DNA of 43,148 nucleotides. Origin: a virus. The notes beneath the pieces are model-generated. The model did no database searches. It had not been told where the DNA came from and saw only the letters and a program-made list of their open reading frames with translations. Shown piece after piece: positions 31,977-40,934 of the stretch (the stretch's first letter is position 1; the number at the start of each line of letters is the position of its first letter). The translations under genes were made by a program, and so were the position numbers. The stretch spans positions 1-43,148 of IMG/VR virus record IMGVR_UViG_3300050821_000855. One strand, written 5' to 3'.

Positions 31977-34900
31977 ATGGGTACAGGGAAGGGCGGGGCG
32001 CCCACTCAGGTCCAGCAACAGACCAATCAGAACGTCGCCTATACACCGACTGGGCTTCAGGGCTTTCAAAACATCTACAATCAGGCGTCCAACGTCGCCA
32101 ACACGCCCTATCAACCTTATACTGGAGAGCTTGTCGCTGGCGTAAATCCTACTGAGCAGGCTGGTATTGCGCAGACTCAAGCGGTCGGCTCTCAGCCATT
32201 AACCAGCGGCCAGATTCAGCAGTACATGAATCCCTATCAGTCGCAGGTTATCAATGCGACGATGGGCAATATTGAGCAGGTTAATGCCGCACAGCAACAA
32301 CAGGTTACCGGACAGCTTAATCAAGCAGCAGGGGGTGTGGGCGCTGATCGTGTTGCGGTTGGTCAATCGCAACTGGCCTATCAACAGGGCCTAGCGGCCA
32401 ATCAAACGCTGGCTGGCTTGAACGCGCAGAACTATGCGCAGGGGCTTGGCGCTGCGCAACAGCAACAGCAATTCGGGCTTCAGGGCGCCGGAGCGCAGAT
32501 TCAAGCGGGTGGGTTGCAACAGCAGACCCAACAGGCCCAAGATACAGCGCAGTATCAGCAGTACCTTCAGCAGTTGGCGTTTCCGTATCAACAAGCGCAG
32601 TTCTTGGCTGGTATCGGCTTACCTGCATTGGGTGGCATGGGTGGTTATCAGACCCAGATCGGTCAAACCGGCGAGACAATCACGCCTCCTGGCCTGACAT
32701 GGCCACAAGCTATCGTTGGTGGCGGCTTGATTGCTGGCGGTCTTGGCAATGCGCTTGGATCAAATGCAGCGCAAGCGCCAGGATCAGTTACGGGCTTTGC
32801 TAATAATACCGTTGGGGCTGGTCAGACAGGAACAGGTGCTACTGGTGGCCGCATTAATCCTTACGCTGTAGGTGGTCATATTGGCCACTACGCGATTGGT
32901 GGCAGCGATCCTGGCATTGGCAGCCAATCCGGCAGCCCCGACGATATGCCGTGGGATGCTAATGCAGTTAACATTACTGGCGGCGGCAGTTCTCCGGGGC
33001 AGTCTATTCAGGTTCCTGGCTCGCAGATCAAGGCGATGCCGCAACCGAATATCCAAATCCCACAAGCTGCCAATAGTAATACCCAATCGAATCCGCTTAC
33101 TGGCGCCGCTACTGCGGCTCAGCTTGGCTCAGCTTTCAAGGGGCTGGGCAATCTTTATACGACCGCCCAGAACGCCCTCGTGCCAAGCCCGAGCTACGGT
33201 GGTGGCACATCGCTTACCGATGCTTATGGCGGAAGTGCCGCAAACCCGCTGCCGGGCCTTGATGCCAGCGACTACAGCGGAACGGCTGCCTCAGTAACAG
33301 CCGATGCTCCAGCTTATTCACTGGCTAGCGCAGGCATTGATCCGGCCCTAAGCGCAAGTGGCGCTGCTGCCGATGCAGGAATTGGCATAGCTAGCGATGT
33401 TGGAGCAGCGGCCGATGTTGGCCTTGGTATTGATGCTGCGGCCGGAGCGGCTGACGTTGGCGCTGCGGCAGCAACCGATGCGGGAGCCGCAAGCATCGCG
33501 GATATTCTGCCGTTCCTGGCGCTGGCCAAGCGCGGTGGCGCTGTCCGTGGTTACGATACTGGTGGCTCGCCTTATCCGATCATTCCGCAAGGTGTGATGG
33601 GCATGGCTGGCGCCGCCGATCCTGGCGAAGCGGCTACTGCACAAGACGATTACCTCCAAACGATGCATCAAATGCAGACCGCGCCACGCGCTCAAGCAGC
33701 CGGTGGGCGATTGCACTTTGATGATGGCGGCCCAACCCCGGATGCTTATGGCTATTCATCGAATCCTTATGCATTGAATCGCGTGAGAGGCCGCGTGCCG
33801 TTGCAGCGCGATGCCAACGGTAATCCGATGATCCAGCCCGGCAAGCCGAACTTTGGCACACTGATGATGCCGCCAAGATTGCTACCCGCCCAAACACCTA
33901 ATCCAGAACAGGGCAGTAATTATCTGGAGCAGATGGGCCAGATGATGGAATTGGCCAACAACCAAAAGATTCGTCAGGCATTCGGCCAAAAGCGCGGGGG
34001 TGGCATTCAGCACTTCGATGAAGGCGGCGCTGATGACACACTGCCTGATGTGGCGAGTCCTGACTATGTTGGAGTGAGCGACAGCCCTGGTTTGGCCTTT
34101 ATCAAAGCCCATCCTGGACTTATGCAACCGGCTCAACTAGCTCCGGCTGCTGCCGCTCCCGCGACTCCGGCACCTGCTGAAGCTGGGGCGCCCAAGGGCG
34201 CTTATCCAACACCGGATGTTCCGGCGCCTCCGGCTGCACAGCCGACTGTTGGAACGGCGCCACCAACGATGCCGCGAGTGCGGCCACCTGTAACAACGCC
34301 TCCTGCTCCACAAGACCCTGGCTTGGCGCGTACTGGCCTAGGAACACGAGATCAGGACGTTCTCAATCTGCGTAACTACCAGAGCAGCGTGCCGCAGAAT
34401 CCTGGCATCATATCCAAGTTCCAGGACCCGGCTACGCGATCCGATGCGCTGTTCCGTATGGGCGCCAATATCCTCGCTGCACCTCCAGGCGACAGGCTTG
34501 GTATTCGTGGTATTGGCCAAGGCATAGCGGCCACCGAACAGAACTTCGACAAGCAATGGGATTCTACCATGTCAGCGGCCGAGAAGGGCCGCGATCTTGG
34601 TGAGAAGATGATGGAGGACTCGCGCAGGCAGGCTCTTGAAGCCAGCAAGCTCGATGTTGAGCGGGCGCGACTTGAGCAAGGCAAGTTCTCGGCCACTAAC
34701 TACATCGGCGCTGATGGGCAATACCATGTTGGCATCTTCGATCCGAAGCATGGCCAGATTCTCGATCCCGACACGCACCAGCCGATAGCAGTAGGTAGAC
34801 TTGCTGGCCGCAATGCTGGGATTGAGACGCCTAATAGCATTGCCTCACAGGCTGCCGCTGCGGCCAAGAACGATGCTGCGGCTTACCAAGCCGATCCTAT

Positions 34901-35099
34901 CGGGACCACCAACAAGTACCGGCTACAAGCTGGCTTGCCGCCGCTAGCCCCGGCTAATGCACCACAGGGAGCGGGTGCAGCACCTACACCTACGCAATCC
35001 TCGCCCACCAAGCCGCTTCCGTTACAGGATGGCCAGAAGCCGGTTCATGGAGAATATTACCAGACACCGAACGGCGTTAGACAATATCTGGGTCCGTAA
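31977..35099 (+). CDS. Large internal virion (ejection-type) protein, Gln/Ala-rich
   Basis: The 1040-residue protein has a Gln/Ala-rich N-terminal third (about 1-240, for example QQQQVTGQLNQAAGG), typical of podovirus ejection proteins. Gly/Ala stretches with hydrophobic runs follow, near 245-265 and 440-515. Four full copies of the GG motif plus one short form occur (290-300, 299-309, 520-530, 576-585, 674-684). A Pro/Ala-rich linker lies at 720-800, and the C-terminal domain is charged and helical (EKGRDLGEKMMEDSRRQALE). It lies between the GNAT gene and the 1193-residue protein, as ejection proteins usually do. No lytic transglycosylase motif is seen. TAATG overlaps the next gene. Confidence 0.75.
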   Translation: MGTGKGGAPTQVQQQTNQNVAYTPTGLQGFQNIYNQASNVANTPYQPYTGELVAGVNPTEQAGIAQTQAVGSQPLTSGQIQQYMNPYQSQVINATMGNIEQVNAAQQQQVTGQLNQAAGGVGADRVAVGQSQLAYQQGLAANQTLAGLNAQNYAQGLGAAQQQQQFGLQGAGAQIQAGGLQQQTQQAQDTAQYQQYLQQLAFPYQQAQFLAGIGLPALGGMGGYQTQIGQTGETITPPGLTWPQAIVGGGLIAGGLGNALGSNAAQAPGSVTGFANNTVGAGQTGTGATGGRINPYAVGGHIGHYAIGGSDPGIGSQSGSPDDMPWDANAVNITGGGSSPGQSIQVPGSQIKAMPQPNIQIPQAANSNTQSNPLTGAATAAQLGSAFKGLGNLYTTAQNALVPSPSYGGGTSLTDAYGGSAANPLPGLDASDYSGTAASVTADAPAYSLASAGIDPALSASGAAADAGIGIASDVGAAADVGLGIDAAAGAADVGAAAATDAGAASIADILPFLALAKRGGAVRGYDTGGSPYPIIPQGVMGMAGAADPGEAATAQDDYLQTMHQMQTAPRAQAAGGRLHFDDGGPTPDAYGYSSNPYALNRVRGRVPLQRDANGNPMIQPGKPNFGTLMMPPRLLPAQTPNPEQGSNYLEQMGQMMELANNQKIRQAFGQKRGGGIQHFDEGGADDTLPDVASPDYVGVSDSPGLAFIKAHPGLMQPAQLAPAAAAPATPAPAEAGAPKGAYPTPDVPAPPAAQPTVGTAPPTMPRVRPPVTTPPAPQDPGLARTGLGTRDQDVLNLRNYQSSVPQNPGIISKFQDPATRSDALFRMGANILAAPPGDRLGIRGIGQGIAATEQNFDKQWDSTMSAAEKGRDLGEKMMEDSRRQALEASKLDVERARLEQGKFSATNYIGADGQYHVGIFDPKHGQILDPDTHQPIAVGRLAGRNAGIETPNSIASQAAAAAKNDAAAYQADPIGTTNKYRLQAGLPPLAPANAPQGAGAAPTPTQSSPTKPLPLQDGQKPVHGEYYQTPNGVRQYLGP

Positions 35100-38000
35100 T
35101 GGCTGATACCGACTGGGGACCTGTTGTAGCCCCATCTCCGCCCCCTCCGATCCCGCCCCCACAGAATGACTCTCTTTGGGGGCCAGCCATATCTACGGCC
35201 CAAGCTGAGCCTGCACCTGACCCTAACTGGGGACCTCCCGTTAAGCCTCCTGAGCAACCTGAGAATCCTATGCCAGGGGTATTAGAGGCTACATACCAAG
35301 GTATAGGGGCTGGGCTGACCGGCCTTAAACAGACCGGCCAAGCTGTCTCTGGCACCACTCCTGACCCCAACAAACCCACCTCTCCCGCCGCTGATCCGTT
35401 GGCCTGGAAAGACGTTGCCGAGCCTTGGGGCAGGCTAGCCCCCAAGCTTGGCTATATGTTGGGGTCCGCAGCCCCTTCCATGGCTACTGGTATGGCTGGG
35501 GCTGGATTAGGCACTGCCGCTGCTGGGCCTGCTGGCGGCCTCGTGGGAGGCGCTACGGGCATGGCCATAGGTGCTGCTGCCCAAACCTTGGGGCCGGTCT
35601 TTGCCGAGGAACTTAGAAAGGACCCCCACGATCCGAACGGGGCCTGGGAACGGGCCATGCATGAGGCGGAGATTTCGGGGGCGTTCTCCGGTGCTGCCTG
35701 GGCTGCGTTCCCGCTTAAAGCTTTTGAGGCGCCGCTTAAGAATCTCGTGTTCCAAGCCCTTGGTGTCCAAGCCCCGATTTCGGTAGCCGAGCAGGCTACC
35801 CGCAACATGGTGCAGGGTAAGCCGGTTACGGACAGTCTCCAGCAAGCCTATGCCCAGGGCAGCGTGGGCACGATAGTCCCGGCACTGGCGCATGGACTTA
35901 TAGCAGGGGGCTTAGGAGGGCCGCGTGCCGATACGTCAGGCCGGGAACTCACTCCACCACAACAAGCTGCCCAAGCCAAGCTGCAAGCTGCTAGCCAACA
36001 GGCCGAAACGCTTGAGCAGCAAGCCCATGCGATGGTGTTGCCCGATCAATCCACACCGCAAGGTCAAGCGGCGGCTAAATCCATAGTCGATCAGCGCAAC
36101 GATCTCTTCAAGCAAGCCAACGATATTCGGGATGCGGCGCTGCATGAAAGCTGGTTGGCCAATCTGCCGCCTGATGTGACAGCGAAAGGAGTGGTGGCCA
36201 AAAGCTGGACGCAGAACTTCATGCCGGAGTTGACCAGCGACAAGGCACTCCAGATTGACCCGATCTTTGCCAAGTTCAAATCCGGCGTCGCTCAGATGCG
36301 CGATGCCATCATTAGCCGCGCCGAGGATTCCTACTATCGGTGGAATAAGGTTCCCGCTGAAGATGCCACACGGTTTATGACCAGCTATGAAGAAGGCAAG
36401 CTGCCACAGGATTTAACCGACAAGTACCCGTGGATGCAGGAACGGGCTGAAGCTTACAAGAAATACCTCGATATTGCCAACCGTAACGAAGCCGCAGCAG
36501 GTTCACCTTACGACTTTATCACCAATTACTTTCCGCACATCTGGAAAGACCCCGTAGTAGCCAGGAATGTATTTAAGAACTACGCCGACACGTCACCGGA
36601 AGTGATGGGGTCTAACTGGTTCAGCAAAGGCCGTTACTACGATTTGATCCAGAAAGGCTTGGATCGCGGGCTGGAGCTTAAGTCCAACAATCCTGAAGAA
36701 CTCGTCACTATGCGCCTTATGTCTAGCGCTGACATGGTGAACAAAACAAACCTCCTGCGCGAGCTTTATTCGCAAGGCGTAGCGGTGCCGAAGGATAATG
36801 CGCCGGGGCCGATTATGAATCCGATGCGCAATGATCCGCATCCGTGGCAAGAGATCGTGGCGCCGAATGGCAAGTCCTGGATGATTGCCCCCGATGCCCA
36901 ACCAATGTGGGAAAATGCTGTCGTGGCCAAGGGGCTATGGGCCAACGAGGGCTTGCCTGGAACACTGTTCCAGAAATGGATGAGCCTTAAGAATGCGTGG
37001 GTACCGATCAAGCTTGGCTTGAGCTTGTTCCATCCGATACACGTCATGGGTATTTCGCTATCCAACAACCTATCGAGGGCTTGGAATGAAGCAGTTGGGC
37101 GAGGTGAACAAAGCATCGGCAGACGATTTGCTGCCATACCAGAGGCGCTTGCGCAGTCGATTACAGATACAGCAATGGCTCTCCCGATTGGAACGCCATT
37201 TGTCGGTAAAACCTGGAAAGAAGCCTGGAAAACGCCGGGCGATGACCAAAACAATCTCCAGAAAGGCATCACCAAGATAGCCAACGAAGCTGGCATGAGC
37301 CTTCAGCTATCGGAACAGATGCGGATTAGGGCTAAGAGGGACTTCAGCGACGCCTGGAACAATAATCAGTATCTTAAATCGGTTCTACCGGGAATGCGGC
37401 TTGGCGTTGAAAAACTCACGGGTTGGATATTCGAGCAATGGATTCCCAATCTTAAGGCCGCTGCCTTGGCCAGGGAATCTGCTGCGTTGTTTCGGCGCCG
37501 CCCTGACCTGCTGGATGACCAAGCCAATCGTCAGGTCGCATTACGCGCCATAGGCAGGCAGATCGACAACCGCTTTGGTGAGATGTTCTATGGCAGCTTA
37601 TTCTGGAATAGGACGCTGAAAGATGCCGCGATTGGGTCTTTTCTATCGCTGGGCTGGAATCTAGGCTTTGCCAGAGAGTTTGTCGGAGGTGCTTTGGAAC
37701 CCGCCGCTCGGCGTCTTATGTCGGCGCCAACGCCTACACGGCAGCTTATTCGCGACACCACGACCAAATCCACGAATCTGTTTTTCTACGCGATGACTTC
37801 GATGATTGCCAATGCGCTATTGAACAAGGCATTCAGCGATGATTGGCCACAGGAGGCAATGGACTACATCTTTCCGCGCATGGGTGGGCTGAATACCGAT
37901 GGCTCGCCGCGTCGCATGTCCAATCCATTCTACACCCGAGAAATCCCGATGGTGGAGAAGAATATCGAGGATCAGCAATCCCCGCTGTATGGATTGCTGC

Positions 38001-38680
38001 AAACTGCCTATCACAAGATGATGTACGCCCCGGTTGCTGAGATGCTGGCTAACCGCGACTACTTTGGCTACCAGATTTATGATGAGAATGCGCCAGCGTT
38101 TCAGCGCGCTTGGCAGATGGGCAAGTCGATTCTCAACGAGGACCTGAATCCCATGTCCATCGTGGGAGCAAGGCGGTCTTTGCAACTGTCCGGTAAACCT
38201 TATGGCCCAACCGACATTATGAAGCAGATCACCGATCCCGATGTATATATGCCAATGCTTGGCTTTGGCCCGGCGCCTGCTTATGCAAGTCGCTCAAACA
38301 TTGAGAACCATATTGTTAATCTCTATAGCCGCCATGTGGCGCCGGTAGAAAAGCCGTTTGCCGAGTCCGAGAACGCTCAGCAACGGGCCGACGCGAGGAC
38401 CGAATATCTCGGTGCCATGCAGCGCAAAGATACAGCGGCTACCTCTGCTGCGGCCAAGAAACTGGCCGATTTAGGTGTAAAGAGTGCAACGATCCGAAAG
38501 CTCCAACCTGGAGGTGGGATGGTGTATATGTTCTCGCGGCTTCCGGCCTCGGACCAGATCAATACGCTGGAGAACATGCAGCCTGTCGACTTCAAGAAAT
38601 ACTATGCGAAGGCCAGCAAGAACACACGGGACGATCAAACCATTCGAGCCTTGGCTCAGAAATACTACGGTGTGCAATGA
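35099..38680 (+). CDS. Large internal virion protein, likely ejected channel component
   Basis: The 1193-residue protein starts with three copies of D-x-x-WGP (DTDWGPVV, DSLWGPAI, DPNWGPPV; about 3-48). A glycine/alanine-rich hydrophobic segment covers about 115-175 (for example APSMATGMAGAGLGTAAAGP), which could insert into membrane. Long helical regions follow, with an Ala/Gln/His coiled coil (about 280-345). C-terminal motifs include SYEEGKLPQDLTDKYPWMQ and YFPHIWKDP. It resembles the very large internal proteins of podoviruses that leave the head with the DNA and form the envelope-spanning conduit, some classed as large polyvalent proteins. No catalytic site is visible. It ends by overlapping the endolysin start (ATGA). 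Confidence 0.75.
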   Translation: MADTDWGPVVAPSPPPPIPPPQNDSLWGPAISTAQAEPAPDPNWGPPVKPPEQPENPMPGVLEATYQGIGAGLTGLKQTGQAVSGTTPDPNKPTSPAADPLAWKDVAEPWGRLAPKLGYMLGSAAPSMATGMAGAGLGTAAAGPAGGLVGGATGMAIGAAAQTLGPVFAEELRKDPHDPNGAWERAMHEAEISGAFSGAAWAAFPLKAFEAPLKNLVFQALGVQAPISVAEQATRNMVQGKPVTDSLQQAYAQGSVGTIVPALAHGLIAGGLGGPRADTSGRELTPPQQAAQAKLQAASQQAETLEQQAHAMVLPDQSTPQGQAAAKSIVDQRNDLFKQANDIRDAALHESWLANLPPDVTAKGVVAKSWTQNFMPELTSDKALQIDPIFAKFKSGVAQMRDAIISRAEDSYYRWNKVPAEDATRFMTSYEEGKLPQDLTDKYPWMQERAEAYKKYLDIANRNEAAAGSPYDFITNYFPHIWKDPVVARNVFKNYADTSPEVMGSNWFSKGRYYDLIQKGLDRGLELKSNNPEELVTMRLMSSADMVNKTNLLRELYSQGVAVPKDNAPGPIMNPMRNDPHPWQEIVAPNGKSWMIAPDAQPMWENAVVAKGLWANEGLPGTLFQKWMSLKNAWVPIKLGLSLFHPIHVMGISLSNNLSRAWNEAVGRGEQSIGRRFAAIPEALAQSITDTAMALPIGTPFVGKTWKEAWKTPGDDQNNLQKGITKIANEAGMSLQLSEQMRIRAKRDFSDAWNNNQYLKSVLPGMRLGVEKLTGWIFEQWIPNLKAAALARESAALFRRRPDLLDDQANRQVALRAIGRQIDNRFGEMFYGSLFWNRTLKDAAIGSFLSLGWNLGFAREFVGGALEPAARRLMSAPTPTRQLIRDTTTKSTNLFFYAMTSMIANALLNKAFSDDWPQEAMDYIFPRMGGLNTDGSPRRMSNPFYTREIPMVEKNIEDQQSPLYGLLQTAYHKMMYAPVAEMLANRDYFGYQIYDENAPAFQRAWQMGKSILNEDLNPMSIVGARRSLQLSGKPYGPTDIMKQITDPDVYMPMLGFGPAPAYASRSNIENHIVNLYSRHVAPVEKPFAESENAQQRADARTEYLGAMQRKDTAATSAAAKKLADLGVKSATIRKLQPGGGMVYMFSRLPASDQINTLENMQPVDFKKYYAKASKNTRDDQTIRALAQKYYGVQ

Positions 38681-39246
38681 ACTTCGATCAGCTAAAATCC
38701 GAATATATGGCCGATTTAGCTAATGCTCAACCAACGCGATCCAGTGAGGCTGTTGCGGTTGCCAAGACCCTTTTAGTTAATCGTGAGCGATTCCTGGCAA
38801 TGCAGAAGCTTTGCGGTGTACCGGCGCTGTGGGTTATGCCGGTGTTTGAGCGGGAAAATCCATCTTTTAATTCTTACCTTGGTAATGGCGACCCGCTTAG
38901 TCACCCGACCATCCATGTACCGAAAGGACGCGGGCCTTTTGCCTCTTGGGAGGTTGGCGCCGCCGATGCTTTGACTCTTGATGAAATTACCAAGGTCGCA
39001 ACCTGGACTTGGCCCATGGCCTGCTACGAATGGGAGCTATGGAACGGGTTCGGCCCACGCAACCATGGACGCCCTTCTGGCTATGTCTGGTCAGGCACCT
39101 CGATTTACCAAGGCGGTAAATACGTTGCTGATGGGGTATGGTCCCCCGGTACTTTCGATACCCAGTTGGGTTGCGTGGAATTAGCGCGAGCCATAGCCGG
39201 ACTAGACTCGGAAATAGGAAGCGGATTCGCAAATGCATTGGTTTGA
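38677..39246 (+). CDS. Endolysin, lysozyme-like muramidase
   Basis: The 189-residue protein contains the phage lysozyme-like family core VFERENPSFNSYLGNGDPL (56-74), with E60 as the likely catalytic glutamate. HVPKGRGPFASWEVGAADAL follows (80-99), then a helical C-terminal part with WPMACYEWELWNGFG. The YLGNGDPL and VPKGRGPF segments are characteristic of this family, which I recall especially from phages and prophages of alphaproteobacteria. There is no signal peptide or N-terminal anchor, so release needs a holin; small membrane proteins follow directly. It starts by ATGA overlap with the ejection protein gene, so lysis genes are read with the late operon. Confidence 0.82.
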   Translation: MNFDQLKSEYMADLANAQPTRSSEAVAVAKTLLVNRERFLAMQKLCGVPALWVMPVFERENPSFNSYLGNGDPLSHPTIHVPKGRGPFASWEVGAADALTLDEITKVATWTWPMACYEWELWNGFGPRNHGRPSGYVWSGTSIYQGGKYVADGVWSPGTFDTQLGCVELARAIAGLDSEIGSGFANALV

Positions 39247-39379
39247 TGATTTAGCCGAGATCGTGTGGTTTGGAGTGGCCGGTACTTTAGTCTTGGGACT
39301 AGGGGTAGCGGGCTACATGGCTCTACACACTATATTTGTCGCAATCTTTGGTGTAGCATCCTCCGTGACTGGGCAATAA
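39233..39379 (+). CDS. Small membrane protein, holin candidate
   Basis: The 48-residue peptide starts at ATG 39233 inside the last codons of the endolysin gene and ends TAA at 39377-39379. After MHWFDDLAEIVW it is almost wholly hydrophobic for about 33 residues (FGVAGTLVLGLGVAGYMA, then LHTIFVAIFGVASSV), enough for one long or two short membrane helices. Overlap with the endolysin gene and size fit a small class II/III-like holin or antiholin. The ribosome-binding site (AGGA) is somewhat far, about 13 bases. Confidence 0.6.
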   Translation: MHWFDDLAEIVWFGVAGTLVLGLGVAGYMALHTIFVAIFGVASSVTGQ

Positions 39380-39390
39380 AGGGGTAGCTC

Positions 39391-39627
39391 ATGGATACGA
39401 TTAACGTACAAATCAAAACGGCCTGGATGTCCAAGATTAATTGGACTCAGGCGATTTCTGGCGCTGCCATGCTCGTGACGTTTCTTACTGGGGGCAAGCT
39501 CAATATCACGCCAGAACAGCAAGTCGATATTGTGGTCACCATTGGCGTTGTGACCAACATCGTCACTTGGGTCATAAAGACTTGGTTTACTCCCACCGTA
39601 ACCCCATCCTCTCTTCCTGCAAAATAG
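39391..39627 (+). CDS. Holin-like membrane protein
   Basis: The 78-residue protein has two predicted membrane segments, AISGAAMLVTFLTGG (about 21-35) and DIVVTIGVVTNIVTWVI (about 46-62), joined by a short polar turn (NITPEQQ). The C-terminus is short and positively charged at first (KTWFTPTVTPSS). This is the arrangement of class II holins, and it directly follows the endolysin and a 48-residue membrane protein. The gene starts 11 bases after the preceding stop. One of the two small genes is probably the holin and the other its partner. Confidence 0.65.
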   Translation: MDTINVQIKTAWMSKINWTQAISGAAMLVTFLTGGKLNITPEQQVDIVVTIGVVTNIVTWVIKTWFTPTVTPSSLPAK

Positions 39628-39638
39628 GAGCTACCACT

Positions 39639-40013
39639 ATGGGTGAAAATATCTTCGCTGCTCTTTCCGGCCTCTCAGGGCTTCTCACTTCGGCGCCCAG
39701 CATCGGCATTCCGATTCTCAATGCCCTCGGACAGCATATGCAGGGCAATACGAATACCAATGCCAGCCTTAATACGCTGTTGGAGCAAATGCAGAGCAAT
39801 CCGGTCAATGCTGCAACCTATGCGGCGCTGATCGCCTCTCTGCCCAACGTGCCTCCGGGCGTGCTTAACGAGGTGAATGGCGCCGTTGCTCTGGCCTCGA
39901 ATCCGACCGCTTATATCCAAGCGATCATCGCAGCCAAGGCCGAGCTTAACAATGCCACATCGAACAGCGCCATCGGTGGCATTCTTGCTGGTCTGACACT
40001 ACCGGCTGCCTAA
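39639..40013 (+). CDS. Hypothetical protein, Ala/Asn-rich
   Basis: The 124-residue protein has AGGAG at 39626-39630, 8 bases before ATG 39639; a longer in-frame extension back to 39441 overlaps the holin-like gene and lacks sense. It is uncharged and rich in Ala, Asn, Ile and Leu, with helical, weakly hydrophobic segments (APSIGIPILNALGQHM, NPTAYIQAIIAAKAELN, GGILAGLTLPAA). No known family. It lies in the lysis block and could associate with membranes. The stop overlaps the next start (TAATG). Confidence 0.6.
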   Translation: MGENIFAALSGLSGLLTSAPSIGIPILNALGQHMQGNTNTNASLNTLLEQMQSNPVNAATYAALIASLPNVPPGVLNEVNGAVALASNPTAYIQAIIAAKAELNNATSNSAIGGILAGLTLPAA

Positions 40014-40321
40014 TGATCCTGCTGTCGATGATAATGGCTCTAGTGGGTGGCCAGTCTCTTGTGGCCATCCTTGGCGGCTTTACTGCTGTCCAATGGGTAA
40101 GCTTGGCCAGCACGTTACTGGGTGCGGAGCCTGACGTTCTCAAGGCATTCCTGGCGTTGCACCCGGTACTGGCCTCTCTCGCTGGCGCCTTTGAACAGCG
40201 ACTTAAGGCCCAGGAGATTGCTAATCTGGCGATTACGAATTTCGAGCAGTGGGCTGCTGCGAATCCGGGGGTTGATTACTATAAGCCAGATGGCAGTGTG
40301 GGTGTAACTGGGCGCAGTTAA
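40013..40321 (+). CDS. Membrane-anchored lysis-region protein
   Basis: The 102-residue protein begins with a hydrophobic stretch (LLSMIMALVGGQSLVAILGGF, about 3-23) and a second moderately hydrophobic helix (VQWVSLASTLLGAEP, 26-40). It then becomes polar and helical (LKAFLALHPVLASLAGAFEQ, RLKAQEIANLAITNFEQW). A short anchor plus helical outer part suits a membrane-associated lysis factor or a peptidoglycan-facing accessory protein. It is coupled to the gene upstream by TAATG overlap. No enzymatic motif is visible; specific role unknown. Confidence 0.6.
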   Translation: MILLSMIMALVGGQSLVAILGGFTAVQWVSLASTLLGAEPDVLKAFLALHPVLASLAGAFEQRLKAQEIANLAITNFEQWAAANPGVDYYKPDGSVGVTGRS

Positions 40322-40327
40322 GATGCG

Positions 40328-40663
40328 ATGGCCACTAAGAGAAAAAAACTCGCTGTGGCGCCAGTTTGGAACGCCGGGACAATCGTTAATGTCCTTTTAA
40401 TTCCCTTTATTACTGTTGTTTTTATGGCTGGCGGATTCTATGCCGTTAGCACATTCAAGTTCACCACCTACGATAAGGCAGCTTCAGATGTAGCCGCGAT
40501 CTTGCTCCACAATGCTGCACAAGACGTAGAAGTAAAAGGGCTGGAAGTCTCATTGGATAAGATTAGCGGCCAGCTTGATGCGTTGCGCCGGGCTGCGCCG
40601 ATTTCGGGGCCGGGATCGGGTGGCGGGTCCGCAGTCGGTGGTGGGTTTCAGACAAAGCATTAG
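40328..40663 (+). CDS. Single-span membrane protein, possible inner-membrane spanin
   Basis: The 111-residue protein has a basic start (MATKRKKLAVAP). One clear membrane helix follows (VNVLLIPFITVVFMAGGFYAV, about 20-40), then a helical periplasmic part with heptad-like pattern (AASDVAAILLHNAAQDVEVKG, then LEVSLDKISGQLDALRRA). The C-terminus is Gly/Ser/Pro-rich. N-in topology with a periplasmic coiled coil is what i-spanins of Gram-negative phages look like, and the position after holin-like genes agrees. No lipoprotein partner (o-spanin) is recognised in or beside it. Confidence 0.6.
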   Translation: MATKRKKLAVAPVWNAGTIVNVLLIPFITVVFMAGGFYAVSTFKFTTYDKAASDVAAILLHNAAQDVEVKGLEVSLDKISGQLDALRRAAPISGPGSGGGSAVGGGFQTKH

Positions 40664-40671
40664 GCTACGCC

Positions 40672-40878
40672 ATGATTCAAGAGGCATCAGAAGTTATCAC
40701 AGCCCTTGCTGCTATAGGAGCGGTCCTCGTTTCCTATCTGAATAATCGCAAGCTTCAATCCGTGCATGTCGATCTTAATAGCCGCTTGAGTGAATTACTT
40801 GCGGCAAGTGCCCATGCCGCTAGAGCAGATGGCATCGCTCAAGGTCGAAAGGATGCCAATAACGAAGCCGGACGTTGA
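40672..40878 (+). CDS. Small membrane-anchored protein
   Basis: The 68-residue protein has one N-terminal hydrophobic helix (VITALAAIGAVLVSYL, about 8-23). A polar helical tail with NSRLSELLAASAHAARADGI and a charged end follow. This plan (anchor plus NSRLxxLL helix) is common among small phage proteins near lysis genes; holin or antiholin is often assigned without proof. Its stop codon TGA (40876-40878) lies inside the TTGACA of the following promoter. Confidence 0.6.
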   Translation: MIQEASEVITALAAIGAVLVSYLNNRKLQSVHVDLNSRLSELLAASAHAARADGIAQGRKDANNEAGR

Positions 40879-40902
40879 CATATAAGCGTCATCGGGTATC
40901 CT
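40875..40902 (+). promoter_or_regulatory. Sigma70-like promoter for the secreted papain-like gene
   Basis: A perfect TTGACA (40875-40880) is followed after 16 bases by TATCCT (40897-40902), matching four of six -10 positions. The predicted start is near 40909. TTGAGGA at 40920-40926 gives a ribosome-binding site 8 bases before ATG 40935. This is the only visible good promoter within the late operon on the plus strand, and it comes directly after a stop codon. It suggests separate expression of the two genes downstream. Confidence 0.55.
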
Positions 40903-40934
40903 CCCGCCATCCCCAACAACTTGAGGATTTTACG

